Assembly (NCBI GenBank): GCA_963971405.1
Contig: OZ020491.1
Span: 12,828,855-12,892,854, forward strand
DNA: 64,000 nt
From: Psococerastis gibbosa
Lineage: Eukaryota; Arthropoda; Insecta; Psocodea; Psocidae
Reading direction: 5' to 3'
A model generated the notes under the pieces. The model ran no database searches, was not told the DNA's origin, and was given only the letters and a program-made list of their open reading frames with translations. The translations under genes and the position numbers were made by a program. Each line of letters begins with the position of its first letter. Position 1 is the stretch's first letter. Positions 1 through 11,500 of this stretch are shown here, piece by piece.

Positions 1-545
1 TGTAAGATGAGCCACAATTTCAACTTTTCCTATATAATTCCAACATGGCTGCCAAAAATGGCTTACAGTAAAATATATTTGTAATTAATCAAACTTCGGG
101 GTTTTTTCAGTATGGGTATCAAAGTGGTTGAAACAAACCAAACCTCTTCAGCAGCCTTAGAATGAACGCAAAAGTTTAAATTATCCAGGGTTGCGGGTTA
201 ATTCATTTTATTTTTTATTCTTAGGTCGAAACCGGTCTTGTTTTTAGTAGCCCTTACTGCTAATTTGGCTGTTTGTAACCCAGTCCACCTCCTTTTATAA
301 CCTGAGATTTCACATTCTATCCCCCCTGGTTGCACCTTTCCTTAACTCAGATAACTGTGTTAGCTTTCAACTGAAAAATTTCTTCCCTTCGATTAACATA
401 TTTTCACAATTAATATCAATCAGCTGGGATGACCCCTGTTTTAACCCGGTAAGTACATTTTTAATTTGAGTTAATTTAGGAATATTTAAAACAAGTATTC
501 GGTTGCTAGAATGACAAGACGATTTAAAGCCTGCCTCCATTTCAG
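1..545. other. Left edge, probably septin intron
   Basis: No coding exon is recognisable here. The next feature is the acceptor of a septin exon at 546, so on the + strand this is most likely the tail of the intron that follows the septin GTPase exons, which lie outside the window. It contains no repeat shared with the rest of the window that I could identify. Confidence 0.5.
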
Positions 546-3433
546 ATTCAAATTTACCAATTTCCCGAGTGCGACAGTGATGAAGATGACGAGTTTAAGC
601 AGCAGGACCGGGAGTTGAAGGCGGCAGTACCTTTCGCCATTGTAGGCAGCAATCTCACCATTGAAGTCAACGGGAAAGCTGTCAGGGGCAGACAGTACCC
701 CTGGGGCGTTGTCGAAGGTACTGTACATACCTCATTCGGCAATAATTTCCCTATAGTAGTTCAGTCCAAAGGTAAAGAACTGGTGCGAGTGAGCCATTAA
801 TGTTCTCCTATTTATCAATTAGTATAGATACCGTAGTAGACAATAGTTCCATGGTAATTAATTTTCCCTATTGTAAAGCACTGGATTGATCGATAGGGCA
901 ATTGCATAATATAGAATGGTGGGCAGGCCAATAATATAAAACTACGCAGTAATAATGGCATGGTACCTATGCTATGCATTGGGGCTCAAATTATTCCTAT
1001 CTTTAAAAAAAAAAATTCTTCAAAACCAAAGCCTTGCTTTGAAAAGCATCTTGTTCTGTTTTGTTACTCTAATTACCTAAAACATAGCAGAAGTTAGAAA
1101 GCATGGAATGGTTCCTCCGAATGGTTGCAGGTCCGGTAGGCCCGGTACACTCGGACGATTCTCGCAATCTCGTTTTGCCGACGTCTCTTTCATTGTAGCC
1201 ATAAGGCGCATATTCCACCGACGTGCTAGTGCTAAATACAAATACGGTGACAGACATTCAAGACTTAGGCATTGCAGAATGCAAATGACATTGACGGAAA
1301 TTAGAATTTTTCTTTTTATAGAAATCTATTAAAATGTTTGTACTTAACGTATCCCATGACGCCATTTTTTAATTTTAGTTTGTTTGTGATTTTACTGTAT
1401 GATCATTGATCAATTTTTAACTATGGCATTGAGGAAAACAGACATTTCCTTCAATGTCATTTGCATTCTGCAATGCGAGGTCGGTGGAAACCCCGCCTAA
1501 GTCTTGAATGTCTGCTACCACGTCACCGTATTTGTATTTAGCCCCTAGCCGGTCGGTGGAATATGCGCCTAAGGCAAGGAGATTTCTTGTCGATTTCGGA
1601 AGCTGGCGTGAAGCCGATCGCACGAAAGGGCACGGGTTTCCCCTAGGCACGCCAGACCTTATAAATCATCGGAAGTAGACTAAGTAGGTTTGCACCAACC
1701 ATTCACCAAGCCCTACAATTGGCAAGACGTCTGCAAATCGCGACTGCAAGAATCGTTCGTACAAAAGCTGAATAATGTAGGTCAGATATCATTGATGCAA
1801 TTTCTACATGGCGTAGGTGGTTTTATGCAAGAGTTTGATTGCAGTGGAAAACCCGAAACACAGCGACTTTATGAAGTTGAGGAACATGCTGATTTGCACT
1901 CACATGCATGACCTTAAAGACATCACTCAGGATGTTCATTACGAAAACTTCCGAGCGCAATGCATTTCCCAAATATCCAAGGATGCCATTCGAGAAAGGA
2001 GGTAAGACAGTAATACTGTAGGCGCTCAAACATGTTCTCAGCATACTGCTATAAGGAGATTTGTCTTCCAGGCTGAACCAGATATTCCTTAAATAATTGA
2101 ACGCAATTTTGAGATGCGCAAAATATCTTATTACTTGATAACTTGACTTAATGACCCCTAAGGCAGGCCTTAAACATGGTTTATGAATTTTCATAATGTC
2201 CTCACAATACATGTCGGTTATCAGCCGGGAAGCTGAAAAGTGCATGGTTGTCGTTATTGGACGAATTTACAAATTTAAGCGACATTAAGAGATGACCGGA
2301 GAGAAAGCCTTACGGGTGTAAAAAATTACATTTAAAGGGAAATATCGATCGGAGAGCTATAAATGAGGTGTCATAAAGTACAAGAAATATTTCTCTTGAT
2401 TTTGATGTGAATTATGTGGACGATCGTCGGCAGTTTTGAACCTGATTCGTAAACAATAACTGATACGGATGATGTTAGGTCGAAGGAATTCCTACATAAC
2501 ATTTTTCAAAATGCAAAGGCTCATTTCTTATCCATCATGACATCCCATTTATGTACAATAGATATCTTGCGTGCAATTTTGCAACAAGCAGACTGTTGGG
2601 GCGTCTTTTCAAAATTTCCTATACTGTATATAAATTTATTTTCTTTTAAGAGGATATGCTACATAGAAAATTGGCACCCCAAAATTAAATACTTGTCATT
2701 TTTTTATTTCATTAACTCAGCAAGTTATTAAAACTTTGGCTCATTTAAGTTGTAGAAGACTACTTCGTGCAATGTGCATCATAATTCTATAATCGGATAG
2801 CCTATTTTTACTTTTCGGTTTTGTAATTTTTCCAATTCTCCCAGATTACGCGAAATTTTAGTCTAACATATACATTAATATAATATAATATAATAATTTT
2901 AGTATAATGAAGAACCAGTAGAAACCGGGCTGATGGGCCGTGGTCGAATTGAAAGTGAACTTCCATTTTAGTATAATATGTTTTGTATATATGTATATAT
3001 GTAATATGTTTTAGTATAATATGAAAGAACTAAGGTACAAACAATTTAATATTTCCTACAATGTGATGCATGAAGTAGTCTTATACAACTTGCATGAGCC
3101 AAATCTTTAATAACTTGCTTTGTTAGTTAATTAAAAAATAAAAATTCAATAAAAACAACAAATTATGGTGTGTTAATCGTCTACGTAGCATGTCCTCTTA
3201 ATAAATTTTCTGTCTTCATTTTTATCTTTATAATACAAAACCGATTTCTGTTCATGCGATGCTGCAGTAAATTGAAGAGGGAATCGAATGCTCAGTTTGA
3301 GGGACTGTCAGAAACGGACCGCTTACTGCTGGAGAAGGAGGAAGAGATCAGAAGAATGCAGGAAATGCTGAAGCAGATGCAAGAAAAGCTGCACACTGAT
3401 GGCAATAAGAGGGACAGCGTTGTCAACGTATGA
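546..3433 (+). CDS. Septin, Septin-2 group, 3' end (partial)
   Basis: Septins are GTP-binding cytoskeletal proteins that form hetero-oligomeric filaments at the cell cortex and cleavage furrow. Three exons are visible: 546-717, 1845-2001 and 3268-3433, joined by GT-AG introns with split codons that fit exactly. The first exon starts [10 protein letters not shown] and includes P-F-A-I-V-G-S-N and the septin-unique-element segment [11 protein letters not shown]. The second continues V-E-N-P-K-H-S-D-F and H-Y-E-N-F-R. The third is a short coiled-coil tail ([11 protein letters not shown]) ending in TGA at 3431-3433. The G1/G3/G4 GTPase exons lie left of position 1. Assignment to the Septin-2/Sep1 group rather than Septin-7 rests on the D-S-D-E-D acidic stretch and the short tail. 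Introns 1 and 2 hold a MITE each. Confidence 0.93.
770..1110 (+). repeat. Partial copy of the TIR element family
   Basis: Begins with a variant of the AGAACCGGTCCGAG...TTTCCTATTTATCA leader seen at 29337 and 57185, and later carries the ACTCTAATTACCTAAAACAT...GAAGTTAGAAAGCAT segment seen in the other copies. It is truncated and diverged, and lies in septin intron 1. Confidence 0.6.
1205..1569. mobile_element. Palindromic MITE, GGCGC...ATTCCACC family
   Basis: The element is an inverted repeat starting GGCGCATATTCCACCGAC and ending with its reverse complement, with a TAA duplication at 1202-1204 and 1570-1572. The arms carry GCTAAATACAAATACGGTGAC and the right arm keeps the CACGTC core partner of ACGTGGTAGCAGACAT. 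The left arm has lost part of the sequence that the right arm keeps. A closely related copy is at 10372-10753. A 3-bp TAA duplication fits PIF/Harbinger-type integration. It has no coding capacity and lies in septin intron 1. Confidence 0.85.
1578..1745 (+). repeat. Interspersed repeat, second copy at 28495-28660
   Basis: The stretch containing CTGGCGTGAAGCCGATCGCAC followed by TATAAATC and CCAACCATTCACCAAGCCC recurs in reverse orientation near 28495-28660. It is non-coding and of unknown class. It directly abuts the MITE at 1205-1569. Confidence 0.6.
2650..3197. mobile_element. TTAA-flanked foldback MITE
   Basis: Terminal inverted repeats start GAGGATATGCTAC at the left and end GTAGCATGTCCTC at the right, and TTAA flanks both ends (2646-2649 and 3198-3201). 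The second copy is at 30360-30727. The internal arms are themselves largely inverted (TTGGCTCAT...AGTAGTC on both sides). This copy is interrupted near 2870-3020 by AT-rich sequence. It ends 66 bases before the acceptor of the last septin exon. Confidence 0.8.
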
Positions 3434-3639
3434 ATTTCATCGTAATGTTGAAGTCTAGTTAAATTGACTGCACACGTTAGAGCGTAGGTTGGCGAAATAC
3501 TTCTAGTGATGGGTATATTACTGAATAGGTATTTAAGACACATTGTATTATGAAGGCTATAGGTCAATCCTTATAATGGAAAATATTAATGAAATCGGTA
3601 GGTAATATCACAGCTCATTACTGTACAGGTATTCAGTCA

Positions 3640-3795
3640 CTGTTACGGCCAATATGTAATGGCTTCGGAGACGGTGATCGGAGACGTGCCATAACTCAAC
3701 ATGGGTACATACGTACAGATGCGACTGAAATGGTCAATCGGATACATTCATTAATTTGTTTGTATGCGATCAACCTTTTAAAAAAAGAAGAAATG
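3640..3795 (+). repeat. SINE-like repeat, CGGATACATTCATTAA 3' end
   Basis: Shares CGGAGACGTG...ACTCAACA and the 3' segment CGGATACATTCATTAATTTG...TGCGAT with reverse-strand copies at 26262-26450 and 56612-56812, and with a 3' fragment at 11190-11250. The size, A-rich tail and intronic/intergenic scatter are those of a SINE. It lies downstream of the septin stop codon. Confidence 0.55.
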
Positions 3796-5311
3796 GGTAC
3801 ATCAGATAAGGTTGTCTTCAACACATCACATAGCAACTCCAAACTTGTAAATTAATCGTTTCGGGGGGGGGGGGGGGGGGTATAAACGTTCTATGAACAC
3901 GTTGAATTGTGTATTTTTATGTTTTATGTAGGCTATTATACAGTACATAGCTTAAAATACGAAAAACAATCGACAGTTAAGTGATGATATTGGATAGGTG
4001 ATAGAAAGTTATAAAAAATATTTTTTCGGCCTCTCTTAAAAACATACATACATTACCAAGGATGGCTGTTCCTTCCTCTTTTCACAGCTTCTCTCCCTTC
4101 TTTTTTTTATCATTAAGCCAGTGTTCAATCGCATCTGATTGATCGGAAGGATCTCATATTGTATTTTGTATAGTACAACGCACTTGGACAGCAGTAACCT
4201 TTAGGCTTTAAAACCATTGATTTATCAATAAAACTGTATGCATATGTTTGAAAAAATATGACCGAAATAGTTGGAGAGCGTGGATTTTCACTGCAGTAAT
4301 GTTTAGATTTTACAGACCGAGGCTTATTAAAATTGAATTGCTCCAAACAGGGGGGGTTTGGGGGTATCCTGACTGCACAAAAACCCACTAACAACATTTA
4401 GTTGAGTTTAGAACTCCATGTTACAAGACACACTGCAGTGGTAATATTATGGCAAATTCCAGTCCGCTTCCGTTGTTTTCATGGGTTGGTACCCCACTGT
4501 GCAGGGATTGTGCGGGAGGGCAACAACTTACGTGTGTATTTGAGAGAAAAATTGTATTACATTTTAGATTTTAAAGCTGGACGTTCTTATTTTATTTAAT
4601 ATTGGTAGAGAACTATTTAATACACCATTTTTAACCCGTGCATGCTTTCCTATTTATCAATTAGGATTGGTACTGCAATAGTTCCATGGTTACTAATTGT
4701 CGTAGCCTTAAAATTCGGTTGCCTCGAGTTTCCCTTTGTTGGGGGAAGCAACTGGTTCGGGTTTGTTACTCAATTTAACATATAAAACATGTCTGAAGTT
4801 AGAAAGCATCGATTGAAAGGTTCCACAGAAGAATTATTATTTTATTCATTTCTCATGAAAATTGCCCTTTTTATTTTTTTGCACCCCCAGAACCAAAGTA
4901 TCAAGGGCCAAGCGACCTATTGGGTGTTGTTGACGTTAATAACTTACTAACATATACGTATACAGTATGTGAAGTCTCGGTACGGAATCCTGCACGGCAG
5001 CGCTAATTAACAGATGGCGGTGCCGTCCGTATATCTTACCGATGCTTTTCAAGCGATGCAATAGTGGGACCGGGCCTTAGTGTTGTTGAAAGACTCCTCA
5101 AATCTCTTACTGTGATTTTCTACTCAGATGTTGTGAACATTCAAATTTTTCAGTATGTGTAGGCTATGTTGCAATACAGATTATGAAATATAAAAAAAAA
5201 AACATGTGTTTCTGATGATTATATAGGTGATGGCAGTACACGGTTCCCAATCATTGAATAGAGTGCATAAATTTACGCCCCCCCCCCCCTTTCTATGTTC
5301 GATGGCCGTTA
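3796..5311. other. Intergenic DNA between convergent septin and NOL10
   Basis: Holds a G homopolymer near 3864-3881, a partial copy of the TIR element family at about 4630-4930 (CATGCTTTCCTATTTATCA) and a C homopolymer near 5279-5290. No exon is supported. The two flanking genes converge here, so their 3' UTRs must end in this stretch, but I could not place their polyadenylation signals confidently. Confidence 0.5.
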
Positions 5312-5464
5312 GGCGCCCATTCCACATACGTCAATCGTCAATGAAAAATTGAAAAATGACGTCAAAATGACGTAAATTGACGTGGTAGCAGAATTTTTAG
5401 TATGTCTTTAATATCTGCTAAAACGTCATTTTTCAATTTTTCATTGACGATTGACGTATGTGGT
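5312..5464. mobile_element. Palindromic MITE, right terminus lost
   Basis: Left end GGCGCCCATTCCACATACGTC. The arms CAATCGTCAATGAAAAATTG are inverted, and the centre carries a copy of ACGTGGTAGCAGA. The right arm mirrors the left only as far as GACGTATGTGG and then runs into unrelated AT-rich DNA, so the outer ten or so bases of the right terminus are missing. It sits just downstream of the NOL10 stop codon. Confidence 0.75.
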
Positions 5465-5526
5465 TTAATAATATATAAGATAGTAATAAAATAATAGTAA
5501 TATATTACAGAGCATATGTATTATTA

Positions 5527-8500
5527 TTATTGTACGCGCTTGCCTTTCCAAAATCTTGGCCGATCCTGCACTAATCCGGCTGTTGATCTAACCAGCTTTT
5601 TCCTCTCTTCGTGATGTTTCGCATTTCTCTCCCGTTGCATGCTCTTCATCTTACTCGGTTTTTTCACAGTAAACCTGTGAAGTATGAAAGGAACAAAATT
5701 AGATCTGTTTTACCATCGCATTGAGTTACTGTACTAACAGTTAAAGCTAACTCTGTTAGTTTATGCCTATAGTGTTGTTAATTAAAACTTTAAGACATAA
5801 TAATACAACGAAAGGGCGTGGAGAGTTCATCAGTGTCGATTTGGTTTGTAAAGGCGGCTCCCATCAAATGTAATCTACCTAATCCAATGATAAGTCATTT
5901 GCAATGCATTGGAAAATGTTAAAAGAACAATTTGAACGCAGTGCAGTAGCCATTGGATTCCACATACCATAGGATAACCTACACTTCTAATGAGCCCTTG
6001 AATTATTTTTATCATTAAATAATTGATTATTAATAAATTCACGGTAAGGCGGCTATCCCACCGGCAAATTTGCTTCACTAAAATTCACTTGTGTTTTGAG
6101 ATTTTTTGTTTGTTTTATTTTAAGGAGACTATTATGTAGATACTTAACTTATCTATTATAAATTAATTTATAATATTATTAATGATGTCTGCTACCATAT
6201 TGTAATTTAACGTTAAGTTAAGTATCTACATAATAGTCTCCTTAAACTAAAACTAAAAAAAAATCTCAAAACACAAGTGAATTTTAGTGAAGCAAATTTG
6301 CCGGTGGAATGGGCGCCTAAGGAATACCGCTCGGCACAGCCATACATAGGTAGAATACGGTGCCGACCAATGTTCTACCGGTACTTTCCAAGCGATGGCG
6401 ATGGTGGGCCCAGGCTTAACTCTTTAAATATACTCTCCTGTTAAGTTAACGTCAAGGCAAGGCTGCCATGGTCAGTGACTTCCTCAGGACAAGCATTAGA
6501 CACCTTTCATTCAGATTAAAACCACTAAAACATTTGTTCCACTAACGAGCGTTCCACACTGCCCATTATTTCCGGAATTGCCCCGTGAATAAGAGTACTC
6601 CAAATTACTTCATAGACAGCTTAGCACCATGTGTTATGGTATTCTGCCAACGGCCTTACCATGTTGAATCCATTAGAGCAGAGCATGTTTCAAACTGCGG
6701 CAAACTTGGTAGTGTGCACAGCGTTGGCAGGGGAACATGGTGGGACATGATAAAGTGCTGAGACTATAACAGTCAGTCTACGTGCGTGGCGAGTCCTTGT
6801 CACCTCCGACTTAATAGTGTGACTTTACCATGTTCCCCAAGTGCTTCAGAATCCACTATAATCAGGAGGTCCACCCTGTCAGTCAACTCCCCTTTCCCTC
6901 AAGGTAAAGGAATCTGCCCTTAGGGTGCCTCAAGCTAACAAACAGACTCACTCCCCCCGCCAGGCTGACAGGGTTGCTTAAAATCACAAATGCTGAAAGC
7001 AGGCATTAGAAACAACACAGCACATGGTATTCTGTGGCTTAGCGTGACGAAACAGTTAGGTACATCAATAGCTGAAACAAACCTTATCTCCCTGTCTGTC
7101 CTCTGTTCAGATTCTGAGGCGGCCGCGAGCCTTACGCCCAATGGCAGCCGACTTTTTCTTACGACTTCCGGCTTGAGCCCTATAAACTCTTCGCCCTCCT
7201 TCAGTTCGAACATGGTTGCGTCACGTCTGTCTTTGACTCGCTGTTCATTTCTGATAGCCTTGTGCGTTGCTTTCAATTCTTGCTTAAGATCTTCGTCATC
7301 CTCGGAGCTGGACTCTTCGGAACTGGGTTGATCTAAAATATATGAATGAGGGAATTATATAATATATATTTTTTGCCTTTCATGGCTCCTTTTCTCCTTG
7401 GATTTTAATGTGCGCAGTACGTGAGTAGTAACAGCTTATCAGTTTCAACTTCAACTGAATGTGACCGAAATGAGAGAATCAAGAAACAAAATTTGGACGC
7501 ACCGGCACAGAGCAACCTACCTTTCATAAATTCTTCCTCCTCCACAGGAGTAAACTGATGCAAAGCTTCCAGCTTTTGAGCCTTCTTTTCAGCCTTCTTT
7601 ACTCCCTTCGATAGAACCGGATTAATGAGTCGATATTCCACTGCATTGGTGTCAACTTGGAAATCAGGATTAGTAAACATGGATTTAAATCTGTCGTCAG
7701 TCAGTAAGCCTTCATTAGTATCCTTCAGCTTCAGCGCTAGATCTTTATTGACTGATGGGAGCTTAGCTAGCTTCACTCGGTGACCTCTCTCTTCTTCTAT
7801 CTTCTCTCTGACCTAAAACGTAAGTAAAGACGTCATAAGTTTTATCGAATTGTACTCTAACTTCAGTAGAAGGGGTATAAATAAGGGTACATAGCCGGTT
7901 AATTTTATTAAGTAGCTTTGGATCGCCCCGACCTTTGCTTTGCGATTGGGCAAATGGCGAATCGTTTGGATAATGATTATGTAGAGAATGGTCGGAGCGA
8001 TTCTAATTCATTTTAGTTACTTGCACATTTTGAAGGAAAGCGGGATTCATAGACTTAAAATTATATTTAATATTTTCTCGCTTCTGTTGATATCACAACT
8101 ATCCAAAATTTGAACAGCCACAGTTGCAACACAGTACTATTGAGTACCTTTCGTTTCTTGTATTTTTCAAATGCAAACGGATCAGCGATAGCCTTTGCCT
8201 TCTTATACAGTCGAATATCAATAAAGAATCCATGCATGTAAGCGCGGAGCAGTGGTGTGCCCAGCAGGTGAGCTAAGCCTAGGTCGTCTAATTCCCGCCT
8301 AGTCACGAACTTGTAATCGTCGTATATTGTATCCATCTTGCTTTCTTCTAGCTCTTCAGTAAGGCTATCTAAGAATGCGCACCACCTACAATTACAATGG
8401 AAAAATGTTTTAGGTAGGTAGGAGAGAAAGTGGCTGACCTAACCTGATACATTTCTAATTATTTATACCACGTATTTACCAACTCAATCAGCTTTCTAGG

Positions 8501-11500
8501 ATCTGAGACTTAGAAGCTTCTTACTGGCCAATATCGTGTGCATGAGCTGCCCCCAATCAAGGAGATAATGGACCTGTTTCGCATAGAAGTCCAAAATGTC
8601 GACTATACAATCATGTAGCATTGAGAGATCACGTGACCTTCCCACCATTTGATAGGTTGGCCGCAAGCACTTTTCTATACGAAAGAGGTCCATTGTCACC
8701 ATTAACTAGCGGGGAGTGTTTGAAATTTGCAACTACGCCAAGGTACTCACTAATGGCTAAGATTTGGATTTCAAGTGTTTATAGTTAAAATCATCCTAGA
8801 ATATTATTGATCATTAGTGATCAAGTTTACTTTTAATTTTGAGTCTTAATGAATTAGCCTAATTGATATGGCTGTCACCCATGGGCGATCCCCATATTGT
8901 AAGTATACGTAATGCACATACTTTTCGCACACACACAATTTCACAAATTGTAGTGTGAAAAGGGTAGCCACCTACAGCATAAAAGAATACAAGAAGCGCA
9001 AATAGCAGAAACACAAATTACTTACCTTGGTGCGGGGCCAAGACTTGGTATATAATATGTTAATAGTTTGGGAGCTTCATTGGCCATAAACAATAACCCG
9101 GAGTCACCTACTAAACACAAATCATTGAGATCTGCTTTAGCTTCTATTGACGTAAATAACTTGCCAGTATTTCGTTCCCACATTTTTAAAACGGAGCTGT
9201 CCATGGATAAATATAGGTCCATCTGCGAATGGTAAGCTATGTTTCTGATGGGAAGACCATACCTGGAAAGCAAGTTATTTTTTTTAATAGGGTTTTTTCA
9301 AAGCCAGCCTAAATTATTTTTGCTTTCCAATTTATACGTAGTATAAGGAAAGCTTTGTGATGGTCGAAATTTTCGATTCCGAGATTTCAACGGATTTACA
9401 CGTTCCCAGGTCCCAGGAACCCAAAAAAGTGTTTTTTACGAAATGTCTGTCTGTTCATCGATTTCCGGGCAAATTAATCGGTGGATTTGGGTGGAATTTG
9501 GCATATAGGTTCACAAAAATCATACATCGGGACAATTTTTTTTATTTGGGGGTAACTCAATTTGGGGGGGGGGGGGGGGGTATTATTCTCAAAAAACTAA
9601 AAAAAAAAATTATTTCTCAAAAACGGCTCCAACGATTTCATTTAGAATCTCATATATTGTAGTCGCTATTAATGTTGACAAAATGCGGGGGGTCACTTGC
9701 CCCTTGATAGTTTGCTTCTGGGGGTAAAAAAATAAAAATAACTTAATTTTAATGAAAAATGACTAAAAAATAATTTTTCTGCGAAACCTTTCTATCGATG
9801 ATTTCTACCATCAGGCATGTTTTAGGTGTTAAATTGAGTAACGAAACCGGATAGGTTGCTTTTCCAAAAAAATATTTGGTTTTGCACAAAAAATTATTTT
9901 TTGAAAAAATGATAGAAAATTCGCGCTCAAATGCATTGCGTGCCCTGCCATTATTGCTGTGTGGTAATTAATGTGTTGGTCTGACCTATCTAGAATTTAC
10001 CTCACTTCCAGTGACGTCAGGTGGACGACCCCCCCCCCCCCCCCCCATTTACCATGAAATTACTCATATTCTCTATCTACTAATGTTGATAAATTAGAAA
10101 GCATGTTCGAGAGTAAACTCGGACCAGTTCTTTCAGTTCAATTCGTCGTAACAATGATACCAGTCAAATAATCCAGGACACAGATTGTAGCCTATCGTAA
10201 GTAACTTTGAGGAATCATGTCTTTGACGGATAATAATTTGTTCAGTCTCCTTTAATCCCTCGTTGTTCATTGTACCCTATCATTTGAACATTTAGGACGT
10301 GGCTGCGATTAATGTCATCCTATCGTCTTCCTCTTTAGTGAAAGTAGGTTCGCATCTCATATCTTGCTTGAGGCGCCCATTCCACCGACCGGCTAGGGCT
10401 ATTTACAAAAACGGTGACGTGGTAGCAGACATTCAAGACTTAGGTGAGGTTTCCACCGACCTCGCATTGCAGAATGCAAATGACATTGACGGAAATTAGA
10501 ATTTTTCTTTTTATAAATCTATTAAAATGTTTGTACTTAACATATACCATGACGCCATTTTTTAATTTTAGTTTGTTTGTTTGTGATTTTACTGTATGAT
10601 CATTGATCAATTTTTACTATGGCATAGAGGAAAATAAACATTTCCGTCAATTCTGCAATGCGAGGTCGCTGGAAACCCCGCCTAAGCCTTGAATGTCTGC
10701 TACCACGTCACAGTTTTTGTAAATAGCCCTAGCCGGTCGGTGGAATGGGCGCCTTAGCAACATTTCCCTGCTATATTCTGCGCTAAAAACACGATGTGAT
10801 GTGGGTGGTGTTAAAATTGGCACAGCAATAATGAATGCTTACATGTGATCTTTTACAATTGATGGTTTCGCTCCACGAATATCGAAGAGAATGACCTGCC
10901 CCGTAGCAGTTCCAGCTGCCAATGTTAGACCATTAGGGCATGCGAGTGCAGTTATAGATGGGAAGTGGGTGTCACTAGGGGGTACATGCACTGCGACGTC
11001 CAGGACTCCTACACGGGACTTTCCGCGAGGGTCCCAAGCCTCAACGCGGCCTTCTTTAGTACCAACCTATGAGATGAAAGAAAAATTATTGTCTGATTCT
11101 AAGTATGTACGAACTGTAAAAACGACAATAGTGTAACAGTCAATAATAATAATAATAATAATTTGCTTTCACTTGATGTAAAATAGATTCTTTTTTTTAA
11201 TAAAAGATTATTCGGATATAAAAAATTCAATGAATGTATCCGAATAACCTTTTCTGAAACTCGCGTAGTTGGAGCAGCTGTCTGGACTTTTTCTTTCTGT
11301 ACTTTATAATCGAGCTTTGTGTGCTCACAGCTCACAGCGGGGTACCAATTTTACTAGTTTTTTTTTTTAGAAAGTCGAATTTCACAGTAAATATTCCTTG
11401 CGAAGCCAAAAAAAATAAGAATGAATATTTACCGTTAAATTTGACTTTACACATACAATAAACATTATACATTTACACTTTACAATAAACGAGTGGCCTT

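Noticed and set aside
4125-4397. 90-codon minus-strand ORF between septin and NOL10
   Set aside because: No recognisable motif, no splice partners and no repeat or gene context; consistent with chance.
6935-7276. Reading straight through NOL10 exon 8 to a stop at 6935
   Set aside because: A donor at 7083 and a separate exon at 5674-5527 restore the conserved basic NOL10 tail in frame, so the read-through tail is intronic.
9357-9662. 101-codon plus-strand ORF in NOL10 intron 4
   Set aside because: It is translated TIR-element DNA including a G run, and the frame is not preserved in the other copies.
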